This document shows positions 13,785 through 25,385 of a stretch of DNA of 64,000 nucleotides, piece after piece. Both the position numbers and the translations under genes were made by a program. The stretch is from assembly GCF_037975245.1 (NCBI RefSeq), contig NC_092577.1, positions 8,281,013 through 8,345,012 of the forward strand, written 5' to 3'. Position 1 is the first letter of the stretch. Every line of letters begins with the position of its first letter. The DNA is from Apostichopus japonicus (taxonomy: Eukaryota; Echinodermata; Holothuroidea; Aspidochirotida; Stichopodidae). Below the pieces are notes generated by a model, which saw only the letters and a list, made by a program, of their open reading frames with translations, did no database searches and had not been told where the DNA came from.

Positions 13785-13939
13785 TACAGTAGCATACCAT
13801 ATGTTTATAATAGCTGTGCTCTGTGTTTGACAATGTTACATGGTAGAATGCTTCTACTTGCAGACCGGGTGATTATAATTTACATTAATAATAACTTTAT
13901 AACTGATGACCAAATGCATTTTGTTTTTTTCATCATCAG

Positions 13940-14044
13940 GTAAACTGGAATTATTCAGTCCTGAGATCAGCCTTCTTAGGGATTTACCATATCCGGATTA
14001 CAGCTTTTGGAAGAAATGTGTACAGTTTACAGTACATGAGCAGG
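13940..14044 (+). CDS. Candidate internal exon, unrecognised gene
   Basis: The pyrimidine-rich acceptor TTTTTTTCATCATCAG is followed by 105 bases, open in one frame, and a GTAATG donor. The product reads KLELFSPEISLLRDLPYPDY and then SFWKKCVQFTVHEQ. The exon starts with two bases of a split codon, the same phase as the candidate exons at 15863 and 24236. Copy 2 of the duplication (near 20778-20885) has indels that disrupt this frame, so that version is probably decayed. A diverged relative of the exon occurs at 15260. I do not recognise the domain. Confidence 0.4.
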
Positions 14045-15259
14045 GTAATGATTGTATGGTTCACCACCTGATTCTTAACCACACCCACCCATCCCCCTCT
14101 TCAATGAGAATACAAGTGTTTAATTGGATATTTTTACTCCATGATGTATCAGATGATCCCTTAAGCAAAATTTCCCCAACGGAAAGTCTATCATCCAGCA
14201 CCCCCTTTCCCCACCCAACCCCCATCAATGCCAATCACTGCAAAACAAGACATAACATGTGAACAATCTAGTTAGAATACTGCTGAAGGTTGTGTCTTAA
14301 ACTCAGGGATTACATCTCTAATCTTTCAAATCTGACCAATTTTAATGGTCATTAGACATCCATTGTTTCATTATGAAACAGTTCATTCCCATTTGAGCAT
14401 CTAATGCTAATGAAGGCTTTCTGTTGTCACGGTCTCCAGGTTGAGTGGATATTATGTAATTTATGACAAGGTCCACCTATCCCATCATATTAAATAGTTG
14501 TCATGGATAATGATAGGAATTGAGTATTGCACTATGACAAGCAACAGTTTATGATTCTATCACAAAAGATCGTACAACACAATATGACAAGTTCTTGTAG
14601 GATTCAGCATGTTATGTCATCTGAAATCCGTAGTGCATTTGTATTCTTTTTATGTTCTTAAAGCTATTGTGTAGTTCAGTAATTCTGTTAAAAGGGGGGG
14701 GGGGTGGCATCAGGTTGCTGTCTATTGGCAGAGTTGGAAATGAAGTTACTGGGAAAGTTGTGAAAGAAAAAATAACAACATTTATATAATAGAGCAGCCT
14801 CTGCTTCACACTGGTATACCCAATATTTTACAAAAGCAATCCAGACCAGTAACTGTGCCTAACTTGGCTATTTGGTGTTCATACAAAGATGAACAACTTC
14901 ATTGGCCTGCTGCACCAAATAACGCTAAAAGTACCAACTTAGAAAGTGTACTGATCAATTTAGTCTTATCCAAAGGATTGCAAACATGTTACCAATGTTA
15001 GCCTATTATTTTGTTTTGGATAAATTTTCAATAAAATGACTGAACTTGCAATTATAGAGTTGTTTCAGGGACACAGAATCATCATAGCATTAGCTTGTGT
15101 ATCTGTGAGCAATGGAATAACTGTTGAGTAAATATTAAAAAGACACGCTCAATAACAAAGGTTTTATTGTTTGCATTAAAGCATATCTAGTTCTGATATT
15201 CTCAATATACAATAATTGACAACTGATTCTTATTGTCTTTGTCTTTATCTCCTCGTTAG

Positions 15260-15354
15260 GCAAATGTGGATTAATCAGTCTTGAGATGATCTTTGGGGGT
15301 CACCTAATGCGGATCTTGCACAGAATGGTTTACAATATATAGCTGATGGTAATG
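15260..15354 (+). pseudogene. Exon-like block related to 13940-14044
   Basis: After a CTCCTCGTTAG acceptor, the sequence GCAAATGTGGATTAATCAG aligns with the start of the 13940 exon, with shared spacing of TCAGTCYTGAGAT. It ends at GGTAAGT. In the phase of its relative it runs into a TAG about 27 codons in. The duplicate at about 22262 has a TAG even earlier. It may be a decayed exon copy or an exon used in another phase. Confidence 0.35.
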
Positions 15355-15862
15355 GTAAGTGTATAATTATTGTATAGCAAGACTGGTAACTAGCTGGGTT
15401 GTACAGTAGTTATAATTAGATTTGAGTCTGGGTAGAAAGTGACTTTGTTACTGCCTTATCATGGAGGAACAGTAATTGTTTTGAAACTTGCTTGATCAGT
15501 AAACTCCCTAAGGGCCTAAGGGAAGATAAGGTAGTACTCAGTCTTTACAGTGTCGCCACACTCCTCTGTATTACCAGCCTTACTTCCACAAAAATGTAGT
15601 AATGTACCTACTTGAGATTATATCCTTTTGATATAAACACAAGATTTGCTGAGGCTAAGAAATTTATAAATAATTTAATATTAACCATGTATACTGCATC
15701 AGGAAGTGAGTCAGTGTTATTTACTATGAAGCCTACAGTATGTGCTTCCACTTGCTTAATGTTACATATGTAACAATTAAGTCTTTGTTAATAAAATGTA
15801 GAATCACTAACTGGAACCATATCTCCCTTTCCATTCTAACATTTCCTACCTACCCCTCTCAG

Positions 15863-15939
15863 TGCATCTAAAACTCAAGAAAATTGATATCAAATTTAAA
15901 TCTGGAGATAATCTAGTCTTTATGCCATTTTCCAATGAG
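15863..15939 (+). CDS. Candidate internal exon, copy 1
   Basis: The acceptor CTACCCCTCTCAG and a GTATAT donor bound 77 bases. After a two-base split codon the product is HLKLKKIDIKFKSGDNLVFM and then PFSNE. The copy-2 counterpart at 23399 reads IPKPKKIDVKFKYEDKLVYM. The differences between the copies keep the frame open and most changes are conservative, which suggests coding constraint in at least one copy. The next exon (16109) starts in phase 0, matching this donor. Family not recognised. Confidence 0.45.
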
Positions 15940-16108
15940 GTATATAATTTCCATTCTTACCCATTGTTTAATAGTGTTGATAGATTCTTTTAATGTGTTT
16001 TGTCTAAAGATGTACATTATTTGCACTTCAGCTATAGTACTGGCCATTCAAGAGATATTTCCATCAAACTCAAGCACATGCGCTTTCTACATCTATTTTC
16101 TGTTGCAG

Positions 16109-16225
16109 ATAGCTCAAAAATTTGGTAGAAAACTTCCAGCAATTGTTAAAAGTTGTTTTATGGGGAAGGGGGGCTTCAAACTCTTCGGATGTAACATCAG
16201 TTACCACTACAACTGTTGTAAATAA
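16109..16225 (+). CDS. Candidate terminal exon, copy 1
   Basis: The acceptor TCTATTTTCTGTTGCAG is followed by IAQKFGRKLPAIVKSCFMGK and a Cys-containing tail (FGCNISYHYNCCK), then TAA. It joins in frame to the exon ending at 15939. The copy-2 counterpart (23779-23907) keeps the frame despite an expanded G-run that adds Gly residues. It could also be an internal exon read through into intron, since the tail after the glycines is less certain. Confidence 0.4.
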   Translation: MAQKFGRKLPAIVKSCFMGKGGFKLFGCNISYHYNCCK

Positions 16226-16719
16226 CTAATTGTATTGATTAGCTCAGATGCTAAACATATTCTTAAAAAAGCAGGTAAGGTGCTTTGAATAATGATATTA
16301 GTCCTGTGCTGTTAGCTCTGTCAGTCCAATAAACCCCAAAATAGAAACAGAAATAGAACAATATATTCCACACCAAGTGGTCCCAACATGAAAAAATTAG
16401 AAAGGGTTATAAGTTGTCTCTCTTTGTGTTTAATGTAAAGTAAGTAGATTAGATTTTCATAAACGGTTAAAGTTTTCTTCTTCTGATTTCTCAATCTTGG
16501 ATTATAGCAATGAGTATCGATCTGAAACTAAAGGCACATTCACAGTGAATTATCAAACAATAATTGAAAGTAGAAGAAATCCTTAAATGAAAGGAAAGTC
16601 CAAGCTTTCTTTTAATGTGGCAGTTAAATGCAGTCAGCTAATTTATATAATAACACAATTTAACAAATTTCCTTTATTACTGGTAACACAGATTATGTTA
16701 AAAATGCCACACTCTGGCT

Positions 16720-18935
16720 GTGACTTACGTGACAAAAATAGAAGGGAATGTTTTCCTCCAATAATATATAGTGTGTGAGAGCAAAGTGAGCTACAATTGT
16801 AAAGGTAGCTATAAAGGTTGATCTGTAAAACCACCACTTTTGATCTATGTAACAAGCTTTAACAAATTTAGGGACTCCGGAAGTGTGTGACTTACGTGAC
16901 GTCACGTAAGTCACAAAGGGAAGTGTAACTTACGTGACAAGTTTATTCTCAACACTTTCACACAGTTTTTATGTCTTCTATACTATAACAGGTTTATCAT
17001 AACACCTTCCTATTTATCAAAGATACCTACTCAGTTCTAAAATGCAGGAACAACATTTATAATGTGAAGTAAAATTGAAAGGTTACAGTTAAGTGAATTG
17101 CAAAAAATGGCTCAAACAGCTCAATCATAGAACAATAATACTTGTTACCTTAAAGTCTCATGACGTGTTTGCCAAATTTAATCTTCAACTTTTCCAGCTA
17201 ACTGCACTGAAAGCTCAGTGAAAATGTTACCCTTCTATGCTGTTTCCATATCAATATTCATTATTTTTATTTGTTTATATGTCGATAAACAACAGATTTC
17301 TTAACAAGTCCATAGATTCTACAAAATTCAATCAAAATGTGCAAACCCGGCCGACAGATCATGCGCCAATCAAATCTCTCTGTTTTGTTAACAACAGTTA
17401 TGCCTAGGTCTACTTTCACTTTCGTGGCTCTCCTGTGGTAGATTCGTTCTTTTGAATAGTATCTTTCTGTCGGTCTTACTGATGTAGCTTGCAAAATTGT
17501 ATCATTTCATTCCATTGCAATGAATAAACAGGTATTTTCAAGAGTTTCCTCCGTTAATTGGGTTAAAATAGTGGACAATAAGAGTATAAGTAAAGTAGGT
17601 TACATTTGTGTAATGAACGTGCTGATATGGGCGGTTGCAGTGATTTTACAGTAAATCTTTCGCGCCATACAGGCAACAGAAAATAAATTTCTTTTGTTTC
17701 ATTGCGAAAGTTTTTCTCCATTAAACCCCCCTGGTCAGAGTGCATTTAGAAGTTAAGAAACATTGAATCTGCTTCAGAACTTTGTTTTATGAATTTCATC
17801 AGCAAACACATATTGAGACTTTAAGTTCTTTAAATGTGAATTGCAGTCTACCCCTGAACTGCACAAGGTGCTTCAGGGGGTGAAATTTGTTTTAATAATG
17901 TTTTCGGGCTAGTTGGAGATTTTATCTACCAAAAGAGACCATTTCCATGTTGTGGTGGTCGCAGGCACCATATTTGTAACCTCACCTGGGTACAGTACAT
18001 CATCTTATTTTACAACAACCCAGTCTTCTACCTTAATATGAGAGGTCAGAGCTGGAACCACAACATAAGTAACTGACATAAGTGGATCTCCTTCAGTATT
18101 TATGTGGTTTTCCACATACACATCTTGCCACCTTCTGCCTTTACCACATGGATTTATATCCATGGATTAATATTTTTAATCCAAATTCCCAAAAGTGACT
18201 AAAATGTTACCAAAAAGCTTAAAATTATAACCAAAAATGTAGAAATGAAAATACATTAGAAGTATTCTGTATTAACTAGTCTAGAGAAACTTGTTTACTC
18301 CTAATTAAGAAACTATTTAGCTACTGTAGCACTTAAACTGAGATATTTCGCAAAACTAGTCTGTAGGACTTTTTATGTACAAGTGAACACTTAGATTCTA
18401 TTTTTATGTGGAATACACCCCTCCGCTACCCCCAATCTCAATATAATGAACTTGTAAAGATATCCTTAGCCTGTGTTACCTTGTATCTTTGGAAACTGTG
18501 AGAGGAAACCGAGCAGTTTCACACGTGTGACTTACGTGACAATTTTTTGTGACTTATGTGACGTCGCTAATTTGCATACGAATACCGGTATTAAAGGAAT
18601 ATCAATTAAATTTTACCTTGAAGTTATTCCTCAATGTGTCTTTTTCAGATGTAATAGGCAACTTAACAGATTTTTCTCAAGACTTCACAGGATTTATTGA
18701 TTTCTTTCAAAAAGTTGAAATTCTTCATTTCTCTCAGTGACTTACGTGACACAAGTTGAGGGCGCTATAATTCGCAATGGGAAAGCATTAATGTTTTGCA
18801 GTGGTGACAGAATTTATTGTAGGTATTCAAAGTTCAGGAATGATAGGCATATGACTTTACTCTAGACTTGCACTGAACTGGAGATTGAAAACAAGTGTAC
18901 AGTAAAATGTCTCTCTGATTTGTGACTTACGTGAC
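16720..18935. repeat. Recurrent GTGACTTACGTGAC boxes
   Basis: Seven near-identical 14-mers of the form GTGAC-TTAC-GTGAC occur at 16720, 16887, 16924 (GTAAC start), 18527, 18549 (TTAT variant), 18737 and 18922, plus one reverse copy inside the palindrome at 16886. The last is followed by GGAATGGCCCT. The spacing is irregular. The core TTACGTGA resembles bZIP (CREB/ATF/PAR) sites and the direct GTGAC repeat could be a transposase site, but neither role is shown. A minus-strand frame at 17267-17494 has no recognisable domain. Confidence 0.8.
16886..16915. repeat. 30-bp perfect palindrome with TGACGTCA centre
   Basis: Two head-to-head copies of the box (TGTGACTTACGTGAC and its reverse complement) meet to make a central TGACGTCA, the consensus cAMP-response element. 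It can form a hairpin. It lies inside the box cluster. Confidence 0.9.
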
Positions 18936-18944
18936 GTGGAATGG

Positions 18945-19330
18945 CCCTGTACAGTATACACACTGTACACGTATGTACTGGTTAAACATTCCTTTTAAAT
19001 AATTAAAAGTCTTTTAATTTAGTGAATTAGCAATTTAAGCATACACTACATTGCAAATATTTAAAAAGACATTGAAATATGCACAGTATGCACTATGCAG
19101 TGTGCACTATATATGTGTGTACATGTTCAGTACAGTGTTATTTTACACCAAGCACCATTAAATACACACTGTCCAAAATTATGTACAGTAAACACTGTAC
19201 ATGTATGTACTGGTTAAACAGTCCTTTTAAATTATTGACAGTCTTTTAATTTATTGAATTAGCAAAAGCATTCACTACATAGCAAATATTTAAAATGACA
19301 TTGAAATATGCACAGTATTGAATTGAACGA
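18945..19330. repeat. Imperfect tandem duplication, about 235-bp period
   Basis: The block beginning near CTGTACACGTATGTACTGG (about 18962) recurs near 19193 with the same order of landmarks (TTAAACA-TCCTTTTAAAT, AGTCTTTTAATTTA, AATATTTAAAA, GACATTGAAATATGCACAGT). It is rich in GTACA/TGTAC motifs. No coding sequence is seen. Confidence 0.75.
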
Positions 19331-19827
19331 CCAGTACATATACATATACATGGACAGTGTGTACTGTACATGATTGTGGACAGTGTGTATTTATTTAGTG
19401 ATTGGTGTAAAATAACACTGTACTGAACATGTACGTTAGCTCTACAGAAACATGCTTGCGAGGGCAAACAGTGGTAACATTGTATCTTTATTCAAGGAGG
19501 CCATGTTAAACAACATTAGAAACTATTGAAATGTTATTAATTAAAGGTGTTCTGTCTAAAACTCTGACTCCCTCCAACCCCCCCCCCCAACACCCTCCCC
19601 ATAGTGCACTATGTAGATTTGTATACAGTATGTGACTTACTTTTACTGCATAGAGACTGCATAAACATGCATTTAAGGTATACTTAATTATTTGGTATGG
19701 TTATCTTCTGCTTCAAATTGTCTGTATGCATGTAACCCACCCACTTCCACCCACATCCTCTACCCAACCCTACATCAGAATAGAAAATGAATGTGAACCA
19801 GTGCGTACAGTGTGCACTATACATGTA

Positions 19828-19975
19828 TATTAAATATGCAAATGAGAAAAGCGTCATCCAATGAAATTGCAGCAGCACTGTGGACTTGGACTGTTGTTAT
19901 GTCATGTGTGTATGGCATGACAACAGTGTTATATGCAAATGAGGAAAGCTTCATCCAATGAAATTGCAGCATCCA
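19828..19975. repeat. Short tandem duplication with ATGCAAAT octamers
   Basis: Two copies about 100 bp apart of ATATGCAAATGAG-AAAGC followed by TCATCCAATGAAATTGCAGCA. Each carries the octamer ATGCAAAT (a POU/Oct-type site) and CCAAT. A regulatory role is only a possibility. Confidence 0.7.
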
Positions 19976-19989
19976 TGAAAATGCAGAAT

Positions 19990-20573
19990 GTCACACACGT
20001 GACTCAACAATGTCACACACGTGACCAACAAAATCATGGCAGTAAAACTGATTTAAAGTAATTCCTATGGAATATCAACATCAGTGCTGTTCTGTGGTCA
20101 TTACTAGAGTCAACATTTGCACTGCAAAATTGCATACTATGGAATGAAAATTCAGAATGTCAGAGACGTGACCCAACAATGTCACATACGTGACCAAATT
20201 TTTTTTGAGCTTATGTAGTATTATGCTAATTTTTAGAAGTGAAATATTTAGGTGAAATGTCTTGTTAGAATGGAAACACATTAAGGTAGTAACATGAGAA
20301 ATTAGGTTTATCCAGCCCTGTTAGAAACTGAGGAATTTGCCAATGTTTTTTGTCCAAAAAAGCCAGTTTCATTTCACGTCACACACGTAAAAGACCTTTA
20401 TATAACCTCTCCCAGCACATGAATGTTCTGATTTTGGCTAAGCATGCTTTTGTAAAAGAGTCCCCCTAGTGCATACTTAAGTACAGTACTACAATCAACC
20501 CAACTTTATTTACCTAAAAGTAGTTACTTAGTGGTAAAGTGCAGATCTCCCCATTTTTCGTCACACACGTGAC
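19990..20573. repeat. Recurrent GTCACACACGTGAC boxes
   Basis: Six 14-mers of the form GTCAC-ACAC-GTGAC or close variants lie at 19990, 20012, 20159, 20181, 20378 and 20560. Unlike the boxes of the 16.7-18.9 kb cluster, the GTGAC units here face each other (inverted repeat, central CACGTG-like core in some). The last copy is followed by GAGAATGGCCCT, the same closing motif as the other cluster, so the two clusters are probably related elements. Confidence 0.8.
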
Positions 20574-23398
20574 CGAGAATGGCCCTTTTACTAATTTTAC
20601 TTTGTAATTTATTTTGAAACTACATGAGCATACCGTATGTTTATATTAGCTGTGTTATTTCTATGTGTTTGACAATGTTACATGCCCGAATTCTGCTACT
20701 AGCAGACTTAGTGATGACAATTTAAATGAATAATAACATTATAACTGATGACCAAATGCATTTTGTTTTTCTCATCGTAAACTTGAATTATTCAGTCCTG
20801 AGATCTGCCTTTTTAGGGATTTACCAGTTTCATATCCGGAGTACAACTCTTGGAAGAAATGTGTACAGTTTATATGAGCAGGGTAATGATTGCATAGTCG
20901 ACCACCTGATTCTTACCCACCCACCCAATCCTCTTCCTCTGCCATGCGAATGCAAGTGTTTAGGTGGATATTCTTACTCCATAATGTGTCAGATGATCCC
21001 TTAAGGGACATTACCCCACCAGAAAGTCCCTCATCCAGCACTCCCCAACCTCCAAACCCCCTTCAATTTAAATCACTGCAAAACAAGACATAACATATTA
21101 ACAATCTCAGTTTAGATACCTCTAAAGGTTGTGTCTTAGACTGACGGATTCTGTGAGACCTCTTTTGTTCAGTGTTCTCTAATTGTAGCATCATCTCTAC
21201 AAATTGTACCATAACTGTACGTTTCAAGAGGAGTAAATTCTGATGTGATTTCTATATTATAGCCATGGTCATCTCCAATCTTTGAAATCTGACCAATGTT
21301 GATGGTCATTAGACATCCATTGTTTCATTATGAAATAGTTCATTCCAATTTGAGCATCTAATGCTAATGAATGCTTTCTGTTGTCACTGTCCCTATGTTT
21401 GAGTGGATATTATGTAATTTTTGACAAGGTCCACCCATTGCATCATATTAAATAGTTGTCATGGATAATTATTAGAGGTATTGATTATTGACAAGCAACA
21501 GTTTATGATTCTATCACAGAAGATCATACAACACAATATGACAAGTTCTTGTAGGATTCAGCATGTTATGTCATTTGACATTCTTAATGCATTTTGTATT
21601 ATTTTCATGTTCTTAAAGCTATTGTGTAGTTCAGTAATTATGTTATAAGTCTGTGTAGGGGGGGGGGGTCAGGTTGCTGTCTATTGACAAAGGTGGAAAT
21701 GAAGTTACTGGGACGGTTGTGGAAGCAAAGACAAAAACATGTATATATGTCTTAAAACAGCCTCAGCTTGACACCGGTATACTGATTGTTTGACAAAAGC
21801 AATCCAGACCAGTAATTAGGCCTAACTTATGCTTGACTTCAAAGTAACAAACTTAGACATTTGGTGTTAAAACAAAAAAACAGTCATGTTAAAAGTACCA
21901 AACTAGAAAGTGTGCTGATCAATAAGCCTAATCCAGAGGATTCCAAACATGTTACCAAATTTAACCTCTTGTTTGGTTTTTGGGTAAATTTTCAAAAGCT
22001 GTCCAACTTGAAAATACAAAAGTGCCTTTCAATGAAATCGATGAATTTGCAGTCTATTGAGTTGTTTCAGTGACACAATGTCATTTTAGCATTAGCTTGT
22101 ATATCTGTGAGCAATAGAAAGACTGTGGAGTAAATATTGTAAAGCCATACTCAATAACAATGGATTTTATTGTTTACATTCAAACATATCTTGTTCTGAT
22201 ATTCTCAATATAGAATTAGTGACAACTGATTCTTATTTCTTTTGTCCTTTCCTCCTCATTAGGTAAATGTGGATTAATTAGTCTTTAGACGATCTTTGGA
22301 GGTCACATGATGCGGATCTTGCACAGAATGGTTAACAATATGCTGATGGTAATGTAAGTGTATAATTAGTGTAAAGCAGGACTGGTAAGCTGGGTTGTAG
22401 TTATAATTAGATTTGAGTCTGGGTATAAAGTAACTTTGTTACTGCCTAATCCTGGGGAAACAGTAATTGTTTTGAATCTTTCTTGATCAGCAAATTCCCT
22501 AAGAGCCAGAGGGGAAGATAAAGGCAACCTACTGTATATACGTACACCATATAATTAGGCACTGAATGCCGTACATTGTATTGCTTACCAATGTGTAAAA
22601 GTACACAAAAAGGTGTATATGTTAATGAGCTGGGTCCCCTTTATTAATAGGCAGCAAAGAGGTAGTAACATGTATGATAGGCTTTTAAACAATCAATTTA
22701 GTTCATAAGTTCATGTCCCCTTACTATTAAATAGAGTCACTTCAAACAAAACAAGACCCATACCCACACTACGTTAGAACACTTCTAAAGTCTGCTTTAT
22801 ATTATGAGGAGAACTATACTTACTGTTATATCTCAGTTACAAACTAAAGAATGAAATGTCACAAGTAGTTAAACTTGACCAAACCTTTAGTTCACAATAC
22901 ATAGTAAGGCTTCCATTGGTTCATTAGTTACGTTAGATATACCTTCTAACTTGAGTTACCATCAACTTCAATATCCCAAGACTAAAGTATGCTATTTGAA
23001 TAGGGTTAGTTTTATTGAAGGTAGCCTGTAAGCTTCTCCTAGTAGTAGGAGTACCTATGTGAGATTAGTTCCTTTTGATATAAACCCACGATTTGCCAAG
23101 GCTAAGACATTTATAAAAAAATTAATATGTGACATACTTCTCCATCATTCTGTTTTAATGGAGATGTGTATTAAGTGAGTTTGTTACTATATATAATGTA
23201 AAAGTGAACAACACCCTGCACAACTGCCCCCCGCAAGTGAATCAGTGATGTTGTTGCTATGATCACACTATCTGAAGCCTATGTGCTTCCACTTGCTATA
23301 TGTCACAATTAAGTCTTTGTTCAGTAAAATGTAGAGTGACTAACAGGAACCATTTCTCCTTTTCCATCCTAAACGTTCCTATCCTTCCCATCTCAGTG

Positions 23399-23551
23399 AT
23401 TCCAAAACCCAAGAAAATTGATGTCAAATTTAAATATGAAGATAAATTAGTATATATGCCATTTGCAAATGAGCAATATACTAAGGGATTGCTAGTGGAA
23501 GTCTTTGGTTGGTTTACTGTACTGTGTGCATATGTTGCTGTCAGTCAGTAG
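23399..23551 (+). CDS. Candidate exon, copy 2, extended form
   Basis: The acceptor CTTCCCATCTCAG is followed by IPKPKKIDVKFKYEDKLVYM and PFANE. Where copy 1 has its GTATAT donor, this copy reads on (CAATATACTAAGG) for another 25 codons to a TAG at 23549. Loss of the donor suggests a truncated product or use of another splice site. Alternatively this copy may be a pseudogene. Family not recognised. Confidence 0.35.
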   Translation: MPKPKKIDVKFKYEDKLVYMPFANEQYTKGLLVEVFGWFTVLCAYVAVSQ

Positions 23552-23778
23552 TACAGGACATGCAGATAGCTTCTGGACTCTATGCATGTCCTCAGAGTAA
23601 AAACCAAAGTAATTCAGATTTCCATTCTTACCCATTGTTTAATAGTGTTGATAGATTCTCTTAATGTGTTTTGTCTAAAAATGTACATTATTTGCACTTC
23701 AGCTATAGTACTGGCATTCAAGAGATATTTCCATCAAACTCAAGCACATGTGCTTTCTACATCTATTTTCTGTTGCAG

Positions 23779-23907
23779 ATAGCTCACAAACTTGGTAGAA
23801 AACTTCCAGCAATTGTTAAAAGTTGTTTTATTGGCGGGCGAAGGGGGGGGGGGGGCTCAAAACTCTTTGGATGTAACATCAGTTACCACTACAACTGTTT
23901 TAAATAA
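23779..23907 (+). CDS. Candidate terminal exon, copy 2
   Basis: After TCTATTTTCTGTTGCAG the frame gives IAHKLGRKLPAIVKSCFIGG, then RRGGGG from an expanded poly-G run, then KLFGCNISYHYNCFK and TAA. It is the counterpart of 16109-16225. The poly-G expansion is in frame, so the tail is preserved. G-runs of this length are prone to sequencing error, which could hide or create a frameshift. Confidence 0.35.
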   Translation: MAHKLGRKLPAIVKSCFIGGRRGGGGSKLFGCNISYHYNCFK

Positions 23908-24235
23908 CTAGTTGTATTGAGTAACACAGATGCTAAACATATTCTTAAAAAACAGCTGAGGTGCTTTGAATAATGATATTAGTCCTGTGCTGTTACTGTA
24001 GCTATGTCATTCCAACAAACCCAAATATAAAAACCGAAAAAGAAAATAATACTGTATATATGCTGCCCTTAGAATAAAGCTATACAAAATATCATATATA
24101 CTGTACTTATAGTAAGACACAAGGAAAGACATTGATGTCTGTTACAAAAATGATCACAAAACTTATGAATATTGACCTTGATAAATCTAGTGAATGGAAA
24201 GTTGAGTTATTTTATATTTTCTCTCAAACCTTCAG

Positions 24236-24339
24236 GTGATACAGTTATCAACATTTCTTCGGTGCATTTCCTCCAAGAAATTCCAAGAAAAAGTCAATGG
24301 GAACACATCACTGCTGACATAACTTCCTTTGTGGATTAG
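24236..24339 (+). CDS. Candidate 3'-terminal exon
   Basis: The acceptor TTTTCTCTCAAACCTTCAG is followed, after a two-base split codon, by DTVINISSVHFLQEIPRKSQ and WEHITADITSFVD, then TAG. The amino-acid mix looks like real protein, and the phase matches the candidate exons at 13940 and 15863. It has no ATG and so is invisible to ATG-based gene finding. An AATAAA at 24800-24805 could close the transcript after a 3' untranslated region of about 460 bases. No family recognised. Confidence 0.45.
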
Positions 24340-24799
24340 AGTCAGGTGAGTCTTCACATAATAATTTCTCAAAAGTCAGTTTGAGAAATGGAAATAGTTT
24401 GTGTTGGATACCTTCTGATCAAATCTACAGGCCATCTATAGGTGAAGACAGCTTGCCTAAGTAGTTACATAAATAACATTAAATGCACTGTTTCAGATTC
24501 CACTTGTTTAATTGTGTAGATGTAATAACATTTAGTGAAATGAATTACTGTATTGTAGTATTGCTGGCAGATTTCTCTAAACTAGAGACAGTTACTGAAC
24601 GATTCCTAAATTATCAGTTCATCGGCAGACTTAATTTAGAAAATAAAGATTGCCCACATGCCTGGCAAGCTAAGTTGTTGTTGTATGTACCTTGGTCTGA
24701 TCATAGATGTGTTTGAAATTGAGAAACTATGAAGTATCAAGTCTTTAAAGTTAGTGCATTGCCACCTGTAATCTTGGTATTGTTATGACCCTTTAATAC

Positions 24800-24805
24800 A
24801 ATAAA
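24800..24805 (+). promoter_or_regulatory. Candidate poly(A) signal
   Basis: A canonical AATAAA about 460 bases after the stop of the candidate terminal exon at 24236-24339. Such hexamers also occur by chance in AT-rich DNA. Confidence 0.25.
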
Positions 24806-25333
24806 TTAGATGAGAGCCAATGAATTAGGGATTCTCCAGGCATCTGCTATCAGTAATTGCTATCTTTAGATCTTACATCCCAATATAAGTAGTATTGCCA
24901 GTAGTCATAGCTTTTAAATAACTGGAATATGCATGATGCCATGATATGCCATGTTCACTGCTATCCTAGATGGACTTAAGTAACATTTTACTCTTTAACA
25001 TTGCCAACAGGAAACTGTTCTTAACTGCACACTTTTAATGTAGTATACGTTGACAAGAATTAAAGATGTATTACACATATGTAGTAACAATGATGGTTGA
25101 CCCATCCCTAGCATGGGTGTAGGCAAAATTCCCTGCCCCCCTCACGCCCCACCCATCCCCCAAAAAATGGAATCGAGACAGAGAGTACAGCAGGGTTTCA
25201 ACCATGTAAGTTCGTGAGGACTTAAATCAAGATAAAAATCAAGAAGGAAGGAGTGATGATCAGTGATCCATCACTTTGAGAAACTACTTTAACAAAACAT
25301 TTCTGAAGTACAGTATATGAAGATATAACATAC

Positions 25334-25385
25334 ATCAACTGTATATGTTGTACTGCATATATGCAGTACAACATATACAGTTGAT
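25334..25385. repeat. 52-bp perfect palindrome
   Basis: Twenty-six-base arms (starting ATCAACTGTATATGTTGTAC) meet with no spacer at a TGCATATATGCA centre. Every base pairs. It could extrude a cruciform or mark a recent inverted duplication. No flanking target duplication was noticed. Confidence 0.95.

Larger units (their letters stand above)
13785..16350 (+). repeat. Direct segmental duplication, copy 1
   Basis: This segment is homologous in order and orientation to 20618-24045, with substitutions and indels. Matching landmarks include GAATTATTCAGTCCTGAGAT (13950 and 20787 areas), a poly-G run (14693 and 21655 areas), an ATTAATCAG/ATTAATTAG exon-like block (15270 and 22272 areas) and the last exon-like block (16109 and 23779). 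Copy 2 carries extra sequence around 22500-23300. The duplicated unit carries candidate exons, so it looks like duplication of part of a gene. Confidence 0.85.
20618..24045 (+). repeat. Direct segmental duplication, copy 2
   Basis: Homologous to 13785-16350 in the same orientation and order. It is longer because of additional sequence (about 22500-23300) and an insertion inside the exon at 23399. Its first exon-like block has frame-breaking indels and its second has an early TAG. The two 3' blocks keep open frames. It is followed by one more candidate exon at 24236. Confidence 0.85.
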
